Positions 1 to 25,080 of a stretch of 64,000 bases of DNA are shown one piece after another (positions within the stretch are counted from its first letter, which is position 1; every line of letters starts with the position of its first letter). The translations under genes and the position numbers were made by a program. Where the stretch lies: NCBI GenBank assembly GCA_965153355.1, contig OZ231128.1:31124001-31188000 (forward strand). The letters run 5' to 3'. The stretch is from Flaccisagitta enflata (Eukaryota > Chaetognatha > Sagittoidea > Aphragmophora). The notes beneath the pieces were generated by a model. That model made no database searches. It was not told where the DNA came from and worked only from the letters and a program-made list of their open reading frames with translations.

Positions 1-377
1 TATATCATTAACTAAATTGCAAATGAAAAGAATAATGAAAATATTTAAAAAAGATAATAATAATAATGAAAATAATATGAAAATAATAATGAAAATGATA
101 ATGAAAATATTTAAAAAAGATTAGTCAAACGAATAATCATTTTGCGGACAAGCTTCAGTTCTTGCTAATATTTGATTAAAGATTTGGTCCCGCAACATCC
201 GATATCGCAGGGGATCATTTTTTTTGTCTCATGAATGCAGTTAAGAAATATTGACTGATTGAAAGATTGAATGATGGAACAGGACGCAAAACGCAAACGA
301 TGGAACTCATGGAAGTCAAAATACCTGAGAAGACAATGAAGAATCTGCATACTACAGTTGTTTTTCCTTCCCTCCAG
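1..377 (+). other. AT-rich stretch upstream of the first visible TOP2 exon
   Basis: Bases 30-125 are AAT/GAAAAT-rich simple sequence. The remainder shows only the pyrimidine-rich acceptor at about 360-377. No TOP2 coding sequence or promoter was seen, so this is probably intron. Confidence 0.6.
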
Positions 378-12490
<12,113 letters not shown>

Positions 12491-12491
12491 T

Positions 12492-12539
<48 letters not shown>

Positions 12540-13065
12540 TCCTTCTTTCCTTCTTTCTTTCTTTCTTTCTTTCCTTTCTTTCCTTTCTTTCCTTTCTTTC
12601 CTTTCTTTCCTTTCTTTCCTATCTTTCTTTCTTTCTTTCTTTCTTTCCTTTCTTTCCTTTCTTTCCTTTCTTTCCTTCTTTCTTTCTTTCTTTCTTTCCT
12701 TTCTTTCCTTCTTTCTTTCTTTCTTTCTTTCTTTCTTTTTTTTCTTTCCTTCCTTCCTTTCTTTCTTTCCTTCCTTCCTTTCTCTCCTTCCTTCCTTTCC
12801 TTCCTTTCCCTCCTTCCTTCCTTTCTTTCTTTCTTTCTTTCCTTCCTTTCTTTCTTTCCTTCCTTTCCTTCCTTTCCTTCCTTCCTTTCTTTCCTTCCTT
12901 TCTTTCCTTCCTTTCTCTCTTTCTTTCTTGATTTCTTTCTTTCCTTTCTTTCCTTCCTTTCTCTCCTTTCTTTCTTTCCTTCCTTTCTTTCCTTCCTTTC
13001 TTTCCTTACTTTCTTTCTTTCATTCCTTTCTTTCCTTCCTTTCTTTCCTTCCTTTCTTTCTTTCA
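12491..13065 (+). repeat. (TTTC)n/(TTCC)n array that truncates the TOP2 exon
   Basis: This 575-bp pure pyrimidine tract begins directly after coding sequence ...AAGTCCCC. It starts as perfect TTTC and drifts to CCTTTCTTT variants. It is a likely assembly or rearrangement junction. Confidence 0.95.
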
Positions 13066-13688
13066 TGAAAATTGTTTATAAAAGTTTGGCATATGCTTAG
13101 CATGAATTAAACGTTGGTCACAAGGGGGGAGGAGTAATAGAGATAGACGCATTCATACACATGTGATGGAAAATTCTACCAAGTACACCGCTGGAGATCA
13201 AGTCTTTGAGACCACCCTCCATTTACGATTTAACATTCAACTTACTGCGCAAACCCCTCTACTGTTCCTCTTGTAATAATTAAGACTTGTAAATCTGATA
13301 ATGTGTTAGAGTGAACTAAAGTGCTTTGACAGTGTGAACCGAACTGACGGCAAGAATAGTTGTATCATTTACAACAACTACAACAACAACAACAACTACA
13401 ACAAACCAAGAAAAATAGCATCAAAAACAACAACGACAAAAACAACAAAAAAATTTGCAACAACAACATTAACAACAACAACATTGACAACAACATTGAC
13501 AACAACAACACAAAAAATTGTTTGAATACTTGTCCTCCTTTTCATCTTTAACACTGTTACCGACCATTACCACCGCTGCTGAGATGCGATCTTACGGCCT
13601 ATGACGCCATAGGCGAGCGCCTTATTGTCACGCCACTGAGACAGACTAATTTCACCGATTTTCTTGTACATTTAATAATGAAGAGGGG
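13066..13688. other. No gene seen; (CAA)n patch
   Basis: AT-rich sequence with a CAA/ACAACA-rich patch at about 13368-13515. A GCCTATGACGCCATAGGC palindrome at about 13597-13614 is the only other structure noticed. Confidence 0.6.
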
Positions 13689-13838
13689 GAAAAACCGAGG
13701 TTTTGCGATGGAGGCAATCCAGTCGCGGACGGTTGGGCAGGAGCAGTAATGCAAAAATCGCTCGCAATTCAGAAATGTTACCGACCTACCGACTGACCGA
13801 CACGGCAAGGTGTAGAGTCGCGTCACCGCGACTTAAAA
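13689..13838 (+). mobile_element. Hairpin-ended element, type A, degraded 5' end
   Basis: Box X AGTCGCGGACGGTTGGGC, then GAGCAGTAATGC, CCGACC repeats, ACGGCAAGGTGTAG and the hairpin AGTCGCGTCACCGCGACT ending TTAAAA. Confidence 0.65.
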
Positions 13839-14502
<664 letters not shown>

Positions 14503-14507
14503 GGGAA

Positions 14508-14646
14508 AACTATTCTCAGTAGTGTCAATTATTAGTTTCCAAATCATCACAATGGAGAATGGATATTGACACTATGGAGAATTCTCAGTAGCGTCAAAAT
14601 GTGAAGTTGTCATCGTTGACGCTACCGAGAATTCTCGGTAGCGTCA
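14508..14646. repeat. Three spaced copies of a palindromic 30-mer
   Basis: A perfect 30-bp palindrome lies at 14617-14646 (arms TGACGCTACCGAGAA / TTCTCGGTAGCGTCA). An imperfect copy is at 14567-14596, and a half-degraded copy ends at 14527. Spacing is about 50 bp. Confidence 0.85.
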
Positions 14647-14696
14647 GCCACTCGGCATCATGACGATCTCTATCGTTCTCTCCCTGTCTGTCTGAT

Positions 14697-14707
14697 TGTC
14701 AGGCTCG

Positions 14708-14739
<32 letters not shown>

Positions 14740-14772
14740 GATTGTCAAACTCTCTCTCTCTCTCTCTCTCTC

Positions 14773-14841
<69 letters not shown>
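14697..14841 (+). repeat. (TGTC)n and (CT)n microsatellite
   Basis: TGTC units at 14709-14740, then TC units to 14841. Confidence 0.95.
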
Positions 14842-14844
<3 letters not shown>

Positions 14845-15630
14845 CTTGTACTCCTACAGTTGAACCCAGCAACAACGAATGTTGAGTGACTGATAAATTA
14901 TATCTGTTATAGTCGATTTTTTTCTATCATTTTCACTATACAAATAGTTACCACCCCTCTAGGTCAAAATGGGTTCCTAGCTTTCATTTCAGAGGTAATA
15001 TAACGACTTAAGCCTTTTGGCTAGCTGTTCCAAGCAAAAAAATGTACAATTTTACCAAACTACAGGTAGCATGGGTCAAATGAAGTCAAGGTATACAGGC
15101 GGCTGGATGACATGAAAATTGTATACTATAAACATAGGCCGTTTTCAACTAAGGGGTGAAAAGAGAATAAAAAATAGATTTATGAAGGTCAATAAAACCA
15201 ATGATAATCATTGAAATATCAAAAAAACTATAAGTGATCACTAGATAAATCTGTTCTTAGACGGTTGCAATATGTCAATCACAGTTTTATAAAACTGCTA
15301 TATGAGATCGTTCAAGATCTTATTTCACTGCAATATGCAAATAAGCTTTTTGGACTTTTTAGCTTATGTATCTCCAATATTACGGAAAGCCAACAATTCA
15401 CAATATAAATGCAACTGTATTCAAAGTAATTGCTATATCAGTGTATCAGTTTGGCAGTTGTATGCCTAATAAAGGTGAACGTTGAAAGGAAAATGATACT
15501 ACATAATGAATGGCTCTGTTGATGTAGGGTGCACTTTCACACATTAAATCAATGTATTGTAGACTTTCATCTGTGTAAAATAAAGGATGCTAACAGCATG
15601 TAATAGTCGCAAAAGCGTTTCATGGGCAGC
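14842..15630. other. No gene or repeat recognised
   Basis: AT-rich, non-repetitive at this scale. No open frame with recognisable similarity on either strand. Confidence 0.5.
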
Positions 15631-15673
15631 GCTACTTGATGCCCCTTAGTGTATGTGGGAATGACATGATGAG

Positions 15674-16040
15674 AGGGGCAGCGGCCCCGAAGGGGCCGAT
15701 GACCTATGATTCCACAAAGGGCAATTTTCTCTGGTTTGAGAAGCTGCTTTGGGGGGCTGAGAGGCCTGATTTTGGGTTTGAGAGGCGTGGTTTGGGGTCT
15801 GTGATGCTTGATTGGGGGTCTGAAAGGCCTGATTTGGGGTCTGAGAGGCCTGATTTGGAATCTGAGAGGCCTGTTTTAGGGTCTGAAAGCCCTAGTTGGG
15901 ATCTGAGAGGCGTGATTTAGGGTCTGGATGGCCTGATTTAGGGTCTGAGAGGCCTGATTTGGGTAAGGTCTGAATTGGGGTCTGAAAAGCCTGATTTGGG
16001 ATCTCAGAGGCCTGTTTTGAGACTTTGAGGGGGGAGACGG
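15674..16040. repeat. GGGCAGCGGCCCC family repeat with 20-21-bp G-rich minisatellite
   Basis: GGCCCCGAAGGGGCC forms a hairpin near the start. About 12 units similar to GAGAGGCCTGATTTGGGGTC follow, then a GGGGGGAGACGGACACA end. The same start and minisatellite type recur at 50838 and 52344. Confidence 0.75.
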
Positions 16041-16047
16041 ACACACA

Positions 16048-16557
16048 GAAACCAGAGAAAAGCCAGATGTGAAGCATGTGTTTATCCCCGCTTCAGTGAG
16101 TGAACGTTTTATGCGGTATGAGATGCCTCCTGGGATGAATGGGATGTGTGCAAATGGTTTGTATTCTTCATCTGTGGAATTGTCATCTTTGAATGGTAAT
16201 ACATCAAACGAACTCTCAGGTATGGTTTCCTCATTGCTGCTTTGACTGCTGGTGTGTGTGCGTTTGTTGCATTCCTTTTTCCTGGGCTGAGATGAGGATG
16301 GGGGTTTGTATTCGGCAGCAATGGCAGTAAGTTTGGCTCTGTCATAGCCATTATCTTCATAGAGGTCAAGGAGGAAGTTTATTTGTTTTTGGGTTTGGTC
16401 AGGGGAGGAGCAAAGTCGGTGGGCACGGCAGAGTTTGCCCTTGAAAGTGGCTATTATGGTTTTGGGGTTTAGGCAAGATTGAAGAACTCTGACTTTTCCC
16501 AGCTCATAACAAGCTTTACAAAGGATAACAGTTGTATGTGGTTGGGCAGGGGCAGCG
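16048..16557 (-). pseudogene. Penelope-like element reverse transcriptase fragment
   Basis: An open frame of about 170 codons on the minus strand, with no start needed, reads ILCKACYELGKVRVLQSC, KGKLCRAHRLCSSPD, INFLLDLYEDNGYDRAKL and IPFIPGGISYRIKRSLTEAG. The order resembles the part of a Penelope-like RT after the catalytic core: RAHRLCSSPE, an INFL..L..NGYP block, then the P(Y/F)I.G.S..I.R.L thumb motif. The catalytic YADD core and the GIY-YIG nuclease were not seen. The frame begins after TTTTTTAG and runs on the left into a G-rich minisatellite, so this is a truncated relic or a single exon. The family call is from remembered motifs. Confidence 0.5.
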
Positions 16558-16665
16558 CTAAAAAATAATAATCACACATTTACATACAAAACTCAATCTG
16601 CCATATTAGAGGACAAAGCAACAGTCATTCAACAAGGCAGGGTTACCATAACGCACAACAGCCAA

Positions 16666-16877
16666 TTTTTAGTCGCGTGCTACGCGACTCTACACCCCGC
16701 TATGTTGGTTGGTCGGTTGGTCAGTCGGTCGGTCAGTTGGTCGGTCCCCTTTTTACTTTTTCAAGGTTTTTGAGCTATTTGAGCCTACTGCTCCTGCCCA
16801 AATGCTCTGGTGACCTTCTCCAGCCCTGCTCCTGCCCACCCGCACACGACTAGGGTAGCCATGTATCCGGCCTTGTT
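16666..16877 (-). mobile_element. Hairpin-ended element, type A
   Basis: TTTTTAG plus the hairpin AGTCGCGTGCTACGCGACT, GGTCGG repeats, then GCACACGACTAGGG and GCCATGTATCCGGCCTTGTT at the other end. Confidence 0.75.
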
Positions 16878-18148
16878 TTACTCAAGATCAACTAGCTGGA
16901 CAAATATTGACCTCACCATGATTTTTTAATTCTGGTCCAATCCATAAAGATTTGATAACACTTGTCGTATCCACTGATCCTGTAGCATTTTTTAGTGGCA
17001 TCATCATGCGTAGTCATGCAAATTCTTTGGAAAGTCCTCCATCAGAGGGATATGACTTAAAATCACGTACATAGATAAACCACAACAAAAATTTGGCCCT
17101 GGAATCTTTAAGAATTACAGCTGCCACCCCCTTCATATCCCAAAGAAAATGTACAGAAAAGATTGTTGCCTATGTTTAAATATAGGAAAGGGGCCCGCGC
17201 CAATTCTAAGGAGTTCCAAGGCTAAATTGTTTTCATGGACTATCTGTGAACATGATTTTGGGCCATATCCCTCTGTAGAGAACTTTTTTTTGAAATTGCA
17301 TTAATTGTTGTTAGGCTACTTTTTAGCCTTATTGAATGATTTAAAAAATTGTATTTTTATGTGAATTGTTGTTCTCCCGAAGAAAAACTTACCATTCAAT
17401 GCACAGCAATCATTTCAGGAATTGGGTCTTTTTATTGAAATGCAATATCATCATGGACAGGTGGGCAAGGGCCCAAAACCCCCTTCCACACCCCTACACA
17501 CATGCACGGCCTCTCAAATGTGCATTTTCACATACTTTGACTCATGCAGGTAAAAGAGTCTTGTGCAAGCGACTTAAAGGGCAAAGCTTTTGCTTTTTTA
17601 ATAGGTCTGTCTGCGTTTGTCCATGAGTTTGCCCATCTTTCCCCCCCCCCCACCACAAATCAATCTATTAAAGGTTCAAATCAGCCCTCTTAAGCCCTAT
17701 ATCAGCTTCCTTATGCATCAAATCAGCCTACTCAGTCCTCAAAACAGCCCTCTCAAACCTCAAGAGTCAGGACCATGAAGCTGTAATTAAGGGCTATAAA
17801 AAGAAAATTCCCAAACATTTTTTTCAAATTTTCATCTTTTCTTTCTTTCTTTTTTGCAACTTATGACTCAAATCATATTAGATGGATTTGCAGAAAATAG
17901 CAACAGTTTGAAAGTTCATGAAATGAATTTTTTGAAAGTGGTTTTTTTAGTTTTTTTTTTTGCTTAAAAACAAATCAAAATTTATCAAACAAAAATTTGG
18001 CCTCAGGAACGTTAAAACTAGTGGATTCCCTTTTTCATACAAACAATCTGTACAAAACTGCTCAAAACCTGTCAATATTGTTAGAATAAACCCCAGATCA
18101 GTAAAAATGGCATCTGTGTGATGATTGATATGGAGCAGATGTTACACC
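16878..18148. other. No gene seen; degraded type C element at about 17450-17618
   Basis: GGTGGGCAAGGGCCCAAAAC at 17460 and an AGAGTCTTGTGCAAGCGACT end at about 17550-17575 look like an old hairpin-ended element. Positions 17650-17765 hold CAGCCCTCT-type repeats like those of the GGGCAGCGGC family. The rest is unassigned. Confidence 0.4.
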
Positions 18149-18354
18149 AACAGTAAAAGCGGGGTAACAATATTGTCGCAGATTGGTGGGCAGGGGCATC
18201 CAACCCCCACTCCCCAACCCCAACCTCCCACACACAAACCTCAAGAATGCTCATTTTTTTCCCCTTCCTACTAGATTACCATTACCACGGACAGATGGAT
18301 AGACCGACTAAGCGATAGAAAATCTTTTATAAAGTTGCTTGCCTGCAACAAAAA
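18149..18354 (+). mobile_element. Hairpin-ended element, type C
   Basis: AACAGTAAAAGCGGGGTAAC, then TTGTCGCAGATTGGTGGGCA, CACACAAACC, a GACCGAC stretch and the hairpin GTTGCTTGCCTGCAAC followed by A-run. Confidence 0.6.
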
Positions 18355-19051
18355 ATTAGCCAAAAATGGCATATTGAGCCTAATATGCTCAATTAGGCTC
18401 TGAAATGGTGCTGTAAACTCATGAGGAATTTTTTTAGACCATTTTCTACAGCAGAATTGGTTTCCCTCTCCCAGATAAAGTAAAATAGTTCATGCAACTG
18501 CCATAACTACCTTATTTAGCCGCTTCTACTAAAAAAGGCCAAAATGCCTGATCAGGGCCTTATTTATGGTGGTTGTTGATCAAGATAATTGTTGGAGACT
18601 ATTTTTGACATCAGATTCAGATTCCTCACTCTAAAATTAGAATGATTACTACTGTTTACACCATTGCTACCGCCTTAAAGGCTTTTACACCCGAAAAAAA
18701 GCCAAAAATGCTTCGGTCAAATCAAGGATGACAAATCGCGTAACACCCCTTACACAAAATGGGACAGTGCTACCCGGTATCAAACAAAATATGCATTTTT
18801 TTGTGATGAACAGTCAGTCAAAACACCAATGATGCTTTTCTAACTCTGAAATGGACGTTTTGAGCTAGATGGGTCCTAACTAATACAAAAAGAGACTGTG
18901 AAAGGACCAAAATTCGATATCCATTACACAAGGATTTTTATTTCTTTTGGGTTTAGTATAACGAGTTGTAACTGTAAAAGTAATGGAAATCTCTTATATA
19001 AGTATTCAAGTGACATATGCGAGTATCAGCCGATGGAGTAAATTTAGGTTA
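18355..19051. other. No gene or repeat recognised
   Basis: AT-rich unique-looking sequence with no supported open frame. Confidence 0.5.
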
Positions 19052-19668
19052 TATGTCGCAGTGCAAACGAAAACAAAATTTGACTTTCAGTCACAATAAA
19101 TTGTTATATATAGCTATCCTAGTGAATGACAAGTTTTGAAATAAAAAAATTTACATTCCTGATTTCTTTAAGAATATAATGAAATTATTACAATATAAAA
19201 ATTTTCTATTATATGTTTGTAAAGACCAAAGTTATTCAATAAAACATGAAAATTTCTTCCAAAAATGAGAGGAAAAGTTCAGAAAGTTGTTGGGTAAAAT
19301 TATAATTCTGCTTCTGAATGAAAAATTTTGCATTTCCAAACACATGGCCCTCATCTTATGAGTCTCTAGAAAGACGCCATGTTTTTGAAAATGACATTTT
19401 TTGAATCTCTATGCAAAGTTATAATTTTACCCAAGACATGTCAGATTGTAAAATAAGATTTTCTTTGAAAACTTCCTTTTTTCAGACGTTCATCCCTACA
19501 TTTTACAGTTACTTTGGACACAAAAAATAGTTTTTAATGCAAAAATAGTCTAAACATAAACTAATTATCATTTTTCCTTGATAAAATGTACAAATTTACA
19601 ACATCTATGACATTGCTAAAAAAACATTTTGACTGATCAAATTTTGTCTTCGATTGCACCCCGACATA
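19052..19668. mobile_element. 617-bp foldback MITE
   Basis: The ends TATGTCGCAGTGCAAACGAA and (reverse complement) TATGTCGGGGTGCAATCGAA pair imperfectly. Complementarity continues inward (TTGGGTAAAATTATAA near 19291 against TTATAATTTTACCCAA near 19428). TTA flanks both ends. Confidence 0.65.
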
Positions 19669-19828
19669 TTAAGAATAAACTGATAGGCTCATCAGTAACG
19701 GAATACCATTCAGAATAAATCTCTAAGTCTTTTTTCATACAAGCTATAAAGAATATTCTGCCCAAAACGCCTCACGTCAGTATGAATCTGCCTTGCAGTT
19801 TTAACGAGAACCAATACAAGAAAGATCA

Positions 19829-20030
19829 AAGCCGGATACACGGCAACCCTATCCTAGTCGCGTGTTTAGCACTTTAGCGGGAGCAGCGACGCCAAAGTTG
19901 TGCTTAGTAAACAAATGTGACCAACCAACAGACCGACAAATGGACGGACCGACTCACAGACTGACCGAAGGATTAACTAACGGTTTAAAAACAGCTTTTA
20001 AAGTTGCGTAGCCCTCGCTAAGAAAAACAA
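19829..20030 (+). mobile_element. Hairpin-ended element, degraded
   Basis: GCCGGATACACGGCAACCC and TAGTCGCGTG open it. GACCGAC repeats and AAAGTTGCGTAGCCCTCGCT end it. The hairpin is no longer paired. Confidence 0.5.
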
Positions 20031-20155
20031 GCGGGGATTTACTTTCACCGTTTCAGAAGCATTATCTCCGCAACCTCACACCGTTTACAATATAATTCAA
20101 TTATTCTGTTTTGGAAACATGGAAATTGTTTCCCACTTGTTATCCTGACTTCTAT

Positions 20156-20272
<117 letters not shown>

Positions 20273-20689
20273 CTTCTTTTGAATAAAATAATCTTCAATT
20301 TCTTCATAATTGGTACGGTAAACAACCATAATTCTTTTCAATCAGCAACGGAACTTGGAAGCGACGGGGTTCGAACTTCGACTCAATTGGATGATTTTAT
20401 ATCCATACTGGAATTAAAATGCCGCCGCTTCTTTTTTATTTGATTTTTTCATCATAACAGTCTCTGATGCTAAATTATAAGTAAACTATATGCTTAAACA
20501 TTAAAAACTGATGAAATATTGAGGAAGGGAGTAGTTGTCTTGTGGTTCCTCTTGTTAGAAATTGTTTATGCCATTCCGCTTAAGTTCAAGAAAAAAAAAT
20601 TCAAAAGATTAACTTTTTCCAAAAGCATTAAAAGGTGCAGGGTAATACCCCTTTTTAGACTCTCCCAGCGGCGAGCTTCTTCACACATG

Positions 20690-20955
20690 TTTAAATGCGT
20701 CCTCGCATCTCTATTATAGGCTGTGATTTGGTCAGTCGGTTGGATGATCCATCACGCAAACCTTTAAATCCGAGGCTCTTTCATCAAAAAAGCAGTTGCA
20801 ATATACTAACTGACTTATTCTTTCATTTGATCATTCTTTCATTTATTCATTCATTTGTTCATTCATAAAAAAAACATTCATTCATGAAAAAAATGTTCAT
20901 GCATGAAAAATGTTCATTCATGAAGAACGTTCATTCACAAATAATGTTCATTCAT
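20690..20955 (-). mobile_element. Hairpin-ended element fragment, type D, with (TTCATTCA)n run
   Basis: AATGCGTCCTCGCATCTCTA, then TATAGGCTGTG and GGTCAGTCGG. It shares CTTTAAATCCGAGGCTC with the copy at 27833. Positions 20810-20955 are TTCATTCA-type simple repeats. Confidence 0.5.
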
Positions 20956-22214
<1,259 letters not shown>

Positions 22215-22773
22215 CATATTTTATTGGGCCTCTATCTATCTCTAGTCCCGCGCGTAATCAGAGACTAGAAGAAAAATCGAGAAATATTAGACAAGATAAA
22301 CAAAAAAAAATTTGCATCCGTGAAGGAAAAACCTTTCTCAACTGTCGAAGAATCAAATTTTCATGTATGTGGATGGATGTGTGTGTGTGTATTCGGTATT
22401 ATTTTCTTTATCGATTTTTATGATCAAATTAAAAATAACAATCGACAAAAATTACAAGAAAAAGAGTTTATCTCTTGGGTGGAAAAGAGGTGGAGTCTTG
22501 TGTGAGGGATTGAGAGGCCGGGTTGCCGAGATTCCTGTGGGGTGTCGGCGTTTTCGGGGGTAGAGTAGGAGACCCAGGACACCTCACTGCTTGGCTTGGG
22601 GTGGATATGACGTTCTTGCGCTGCATTGCGCTGAGTTACGGATACCGAAAGCTTGGTAAAAACTTGACAGACAGACAGACATATTTCAGGCTGACGGCCC
22701 GAGAGACAGACAGAAGAACAGGTAGATAAATCTAGGCAGACAGGCAGAAAGACGGACGGACAAGCAAACATAT

Positions 22774-23385
22774 CACTGCTTTCTGACAGAAGGTTTGTGA
22801 CAAGATTGATATCACTTCGGGTTTTTCTGCATTTTTGTGTAGGTTATAGGAATACAAATCAAGAACGATCCAGTGGAAAATCATCCCTAGAGCGCATTTT
22901 GAAAAAAGTCAAAAATTTTTAATTTTTAGCTTCATTTTTCATAAAGAATTTTTCAATTTGGTCTGACTCTTTTTTTAACAGCATATTGTTAATCCTGGTA
23001 AAATTCCCTTTCATTTGATAGGTCGCACTATATGGTTTTGATGAAAAATAAAATTTTCATATTTTAGGCCACCGCTGCAATTTTTGTAACGGTGGTTTAA
23101 AAAATGAAAATATAAATTCTTTTTAAAACCATCTAGTGCGACCTATCAAATGAAAGGGAATTAGATCAGGATTATGCTGTCAAAAAATTAGTCAGACCAA
23201 CCTGCAATATTATTCATGTATGATGAAGCTAAAATTCATAAATTTTGGACTTTTTTTCAAAATGCGCTCTAGGGATGATTTTCCACTGGATAGTTCTTGA
23301 TTTGTATGCCTATGACCTACACAAAAATGCAGAAAAAGCCGGAGTGATGTCATTCTTGTCACAAATCCTCTGTCAGAAAGCAGTG
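22774..23385. mobile_element. 612-bp foldback MITE with TAT flanks
   Basis: CACTGCTTTCTGACAGA at the left matches TCTGTCAGAAAGCAGTG at the right. Complementarity continues through GGTTTGTGACAAG, CCAGTGGAAAATCATCCCTA and AGAGCGCATTTTGAAAAAAG nearly to the centre. TAT occurs at 22771-22773 and 23386-23388. Confidence 0.8.
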
Positions 23386-23710
23386 TATGGACACTGACAC
23401 AGACAGAGAGAAAGACAAACTGGCAGATAGAAAGACATGATGAAAAGTTATTATTAGCGACGCTCTGCGGCTGTCACTTTCATTGTTACGAAACCTGATT
23501 TTTTCTATCATCATTTTACGAGTTGGATCTGAATGCCAAGAGGAAGGGAATTTCGCAAATGATATTCTAACATCAATGGTGAAAAACACCGCTTTCCAAC
23601 ACTTATCGCCCACTTGTGTACGCTTGTGTGTAAAAATAACTTTGCTCGCGTGTGTGAAGCTTGTGCGGATATGTTTGTGCATGTAGTTCATGGCGAGAGA
23701 GAGAATCTAA

Positions 23711-23713
<3 letters not shown>

Positions 23714-23806
<93 letters not shown>
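23714..23806 (+). repeat. (CA)n microsatellite
   Basis: About 45 CA units. Confidence 0.97.
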
Positions 23807-23808
<2 letters not shown>

Positions 23809-24185
23809 GGCTAGGGCCTCTCATATGCTAGCACTTCTCAAATGAATTAGGAAAAACGCGTAGTAAATTTCTCTAATCGACCTCCCATAAACCAATCAAC
23901 GAGTCATTGAGCGATCTAACGACATCAAGAGCCCAAAGGCGTAAATATTTTGCGAGAAGATGACTATGTAATGGATAATCATTGGAAATAATTGATATGA
24001 GCTGTTCTCGGACCTGGTTTCAGTCGGAACCATTTACCTTTCATTAGCAATGGTTAAAACGGGAAGGAAGATCGGGCGGGAGCAAAGGAAAGGAAGAGGA
24101 AAAAAAAGGTAGAGGAATTGGAGGATGAAAAAAAAGATAAATTTTAGAGTTAGAGTAGAGAGAGAAGAAGAAAAAGAAGAACAAG
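23807..24185. other. No gene recognised
   Basis: Mixed sequence becoming purine-rich (AAGGAAGA...) after 24060. Confidence 0.5.
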
Positions 24186-24211
24186 CACTTTGAGAAAGCG
24201 TATAACAAGAC

Positions 24212-24246
<35 letters not shown>

Positions 24247-24346
24247 AGAAGAAAAAGAAAAAGAAAAAGAAAAAGAAAAAGAAAAAGAAAAAGAAGAAGA
24301 AGAAGAAGAAGAAGAAGAAGAAGAAGAAGAAGAAAAAAGAAAGAAA
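24186..24346 (+). repeat. (GAA)n/(GAAAAA)n polypurine tract
   Basis: GAA triplets flank an AAAAAG hexamer core. The long Arg/Lys or Phe frames are artefacts. Confidence 0.95.
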
Positions 24347-24350
24347 TGAA

Positions 24351-24573
24351 AACAAGTGACGCGGGGTCACAATACAGTTGCGGACGGGTGAGCAGGGGCT
24401 ACCAACCCCTATCCACACCCAACACCCCACCCAACACCCTTTCCAACACAGACACATACACAAAAAGCTTCAAAATGCTCGTTTTTCCACTTTTCGGCTC
24501 GTGTTCACGGACCGACGCACCGACCAACGGATGGCCAAAGCCTCTTATAGAGTTACATGTCCACAACTAAAAA
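24351..24573 (+). mobile_element. Hairpin-ended element, type C
   Basis: AACAAGTGACGCGGGGTCAC (5' stem GTGAC/GTCAC), then GTTGCGGACGGGTGAGCAGG, a CCACACCCAACACCCC core, CGACGCACCGACC, CCTCTTATAGAG, the hairpin AGTTACATGTCCACAACT and an A-run. Confidence 0.8.
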
Positions 24574-24624
24574 AAAGGAAAAAGAAAAAGAAGATAGAGT
24601 TGGAGAAAGGGAAAAGGAAAGAAA

Positions 24625-24757
24625 AACAAGGCCGTATTCACTCCCCCCCCCCCCGTCGCGGACGAATGGGCAGGAGCGTAAAACAGAAATGTGTCGTGAC
24701 CGACCGACCGACCGACCGACACGGCAAGTTCTAGAGTCGCGTGTCCGCGACTAAAAA
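24625..24757 (+). mobile_element. Hairpin-ended element, type A (short, 133 bp)
   Basis: AACAAGGCCGTATTCAC, box X GTCGCGGACGAATGGGC, five CGAC repeats, ACGGCAAG, and the hairpin AGTCGCGTGTCCGCGACT followed by AAAAA. The distal arm GTCCGCGAC is the exact inverted repeat of X. Confidence 0.85.
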
Positions 24758-25080
24758 GAACAGAAGAGAAAAAACAAGCAAAAGTAAAAAAAAAAAGACA
24801 AAAGAAAAGCAAAAGGACATTTGCAAGAAAATGAGAAAAAGGAAAAAGAAGAAGGAAGAGAAAAAGAAACAGAAGAAGAAGAAGAGGAAGAAAAAGAAAT
24901 AGATAAGGAAAAAGAAAAAAAGAAGCAGAAGGAAAATAACAGGAACAGAAGAGGAAGGACAAGAACAAGAAAAACAACGATTAAGTAAAATCTTTATGCA
25001 CACCGACTAAATCAGAAAATGGACGTTGAAAAATTAAGGAAGGTGAATGAGAAAGACAGAAAAAAAGAAAGAATGAAAGA
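24758..25080 (+). repeat. Polypurine AG-rich stretch
   Basis: AAAGAAGA/AAAAAG-rich simple sequence; no gene. Confidence 0.7.
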
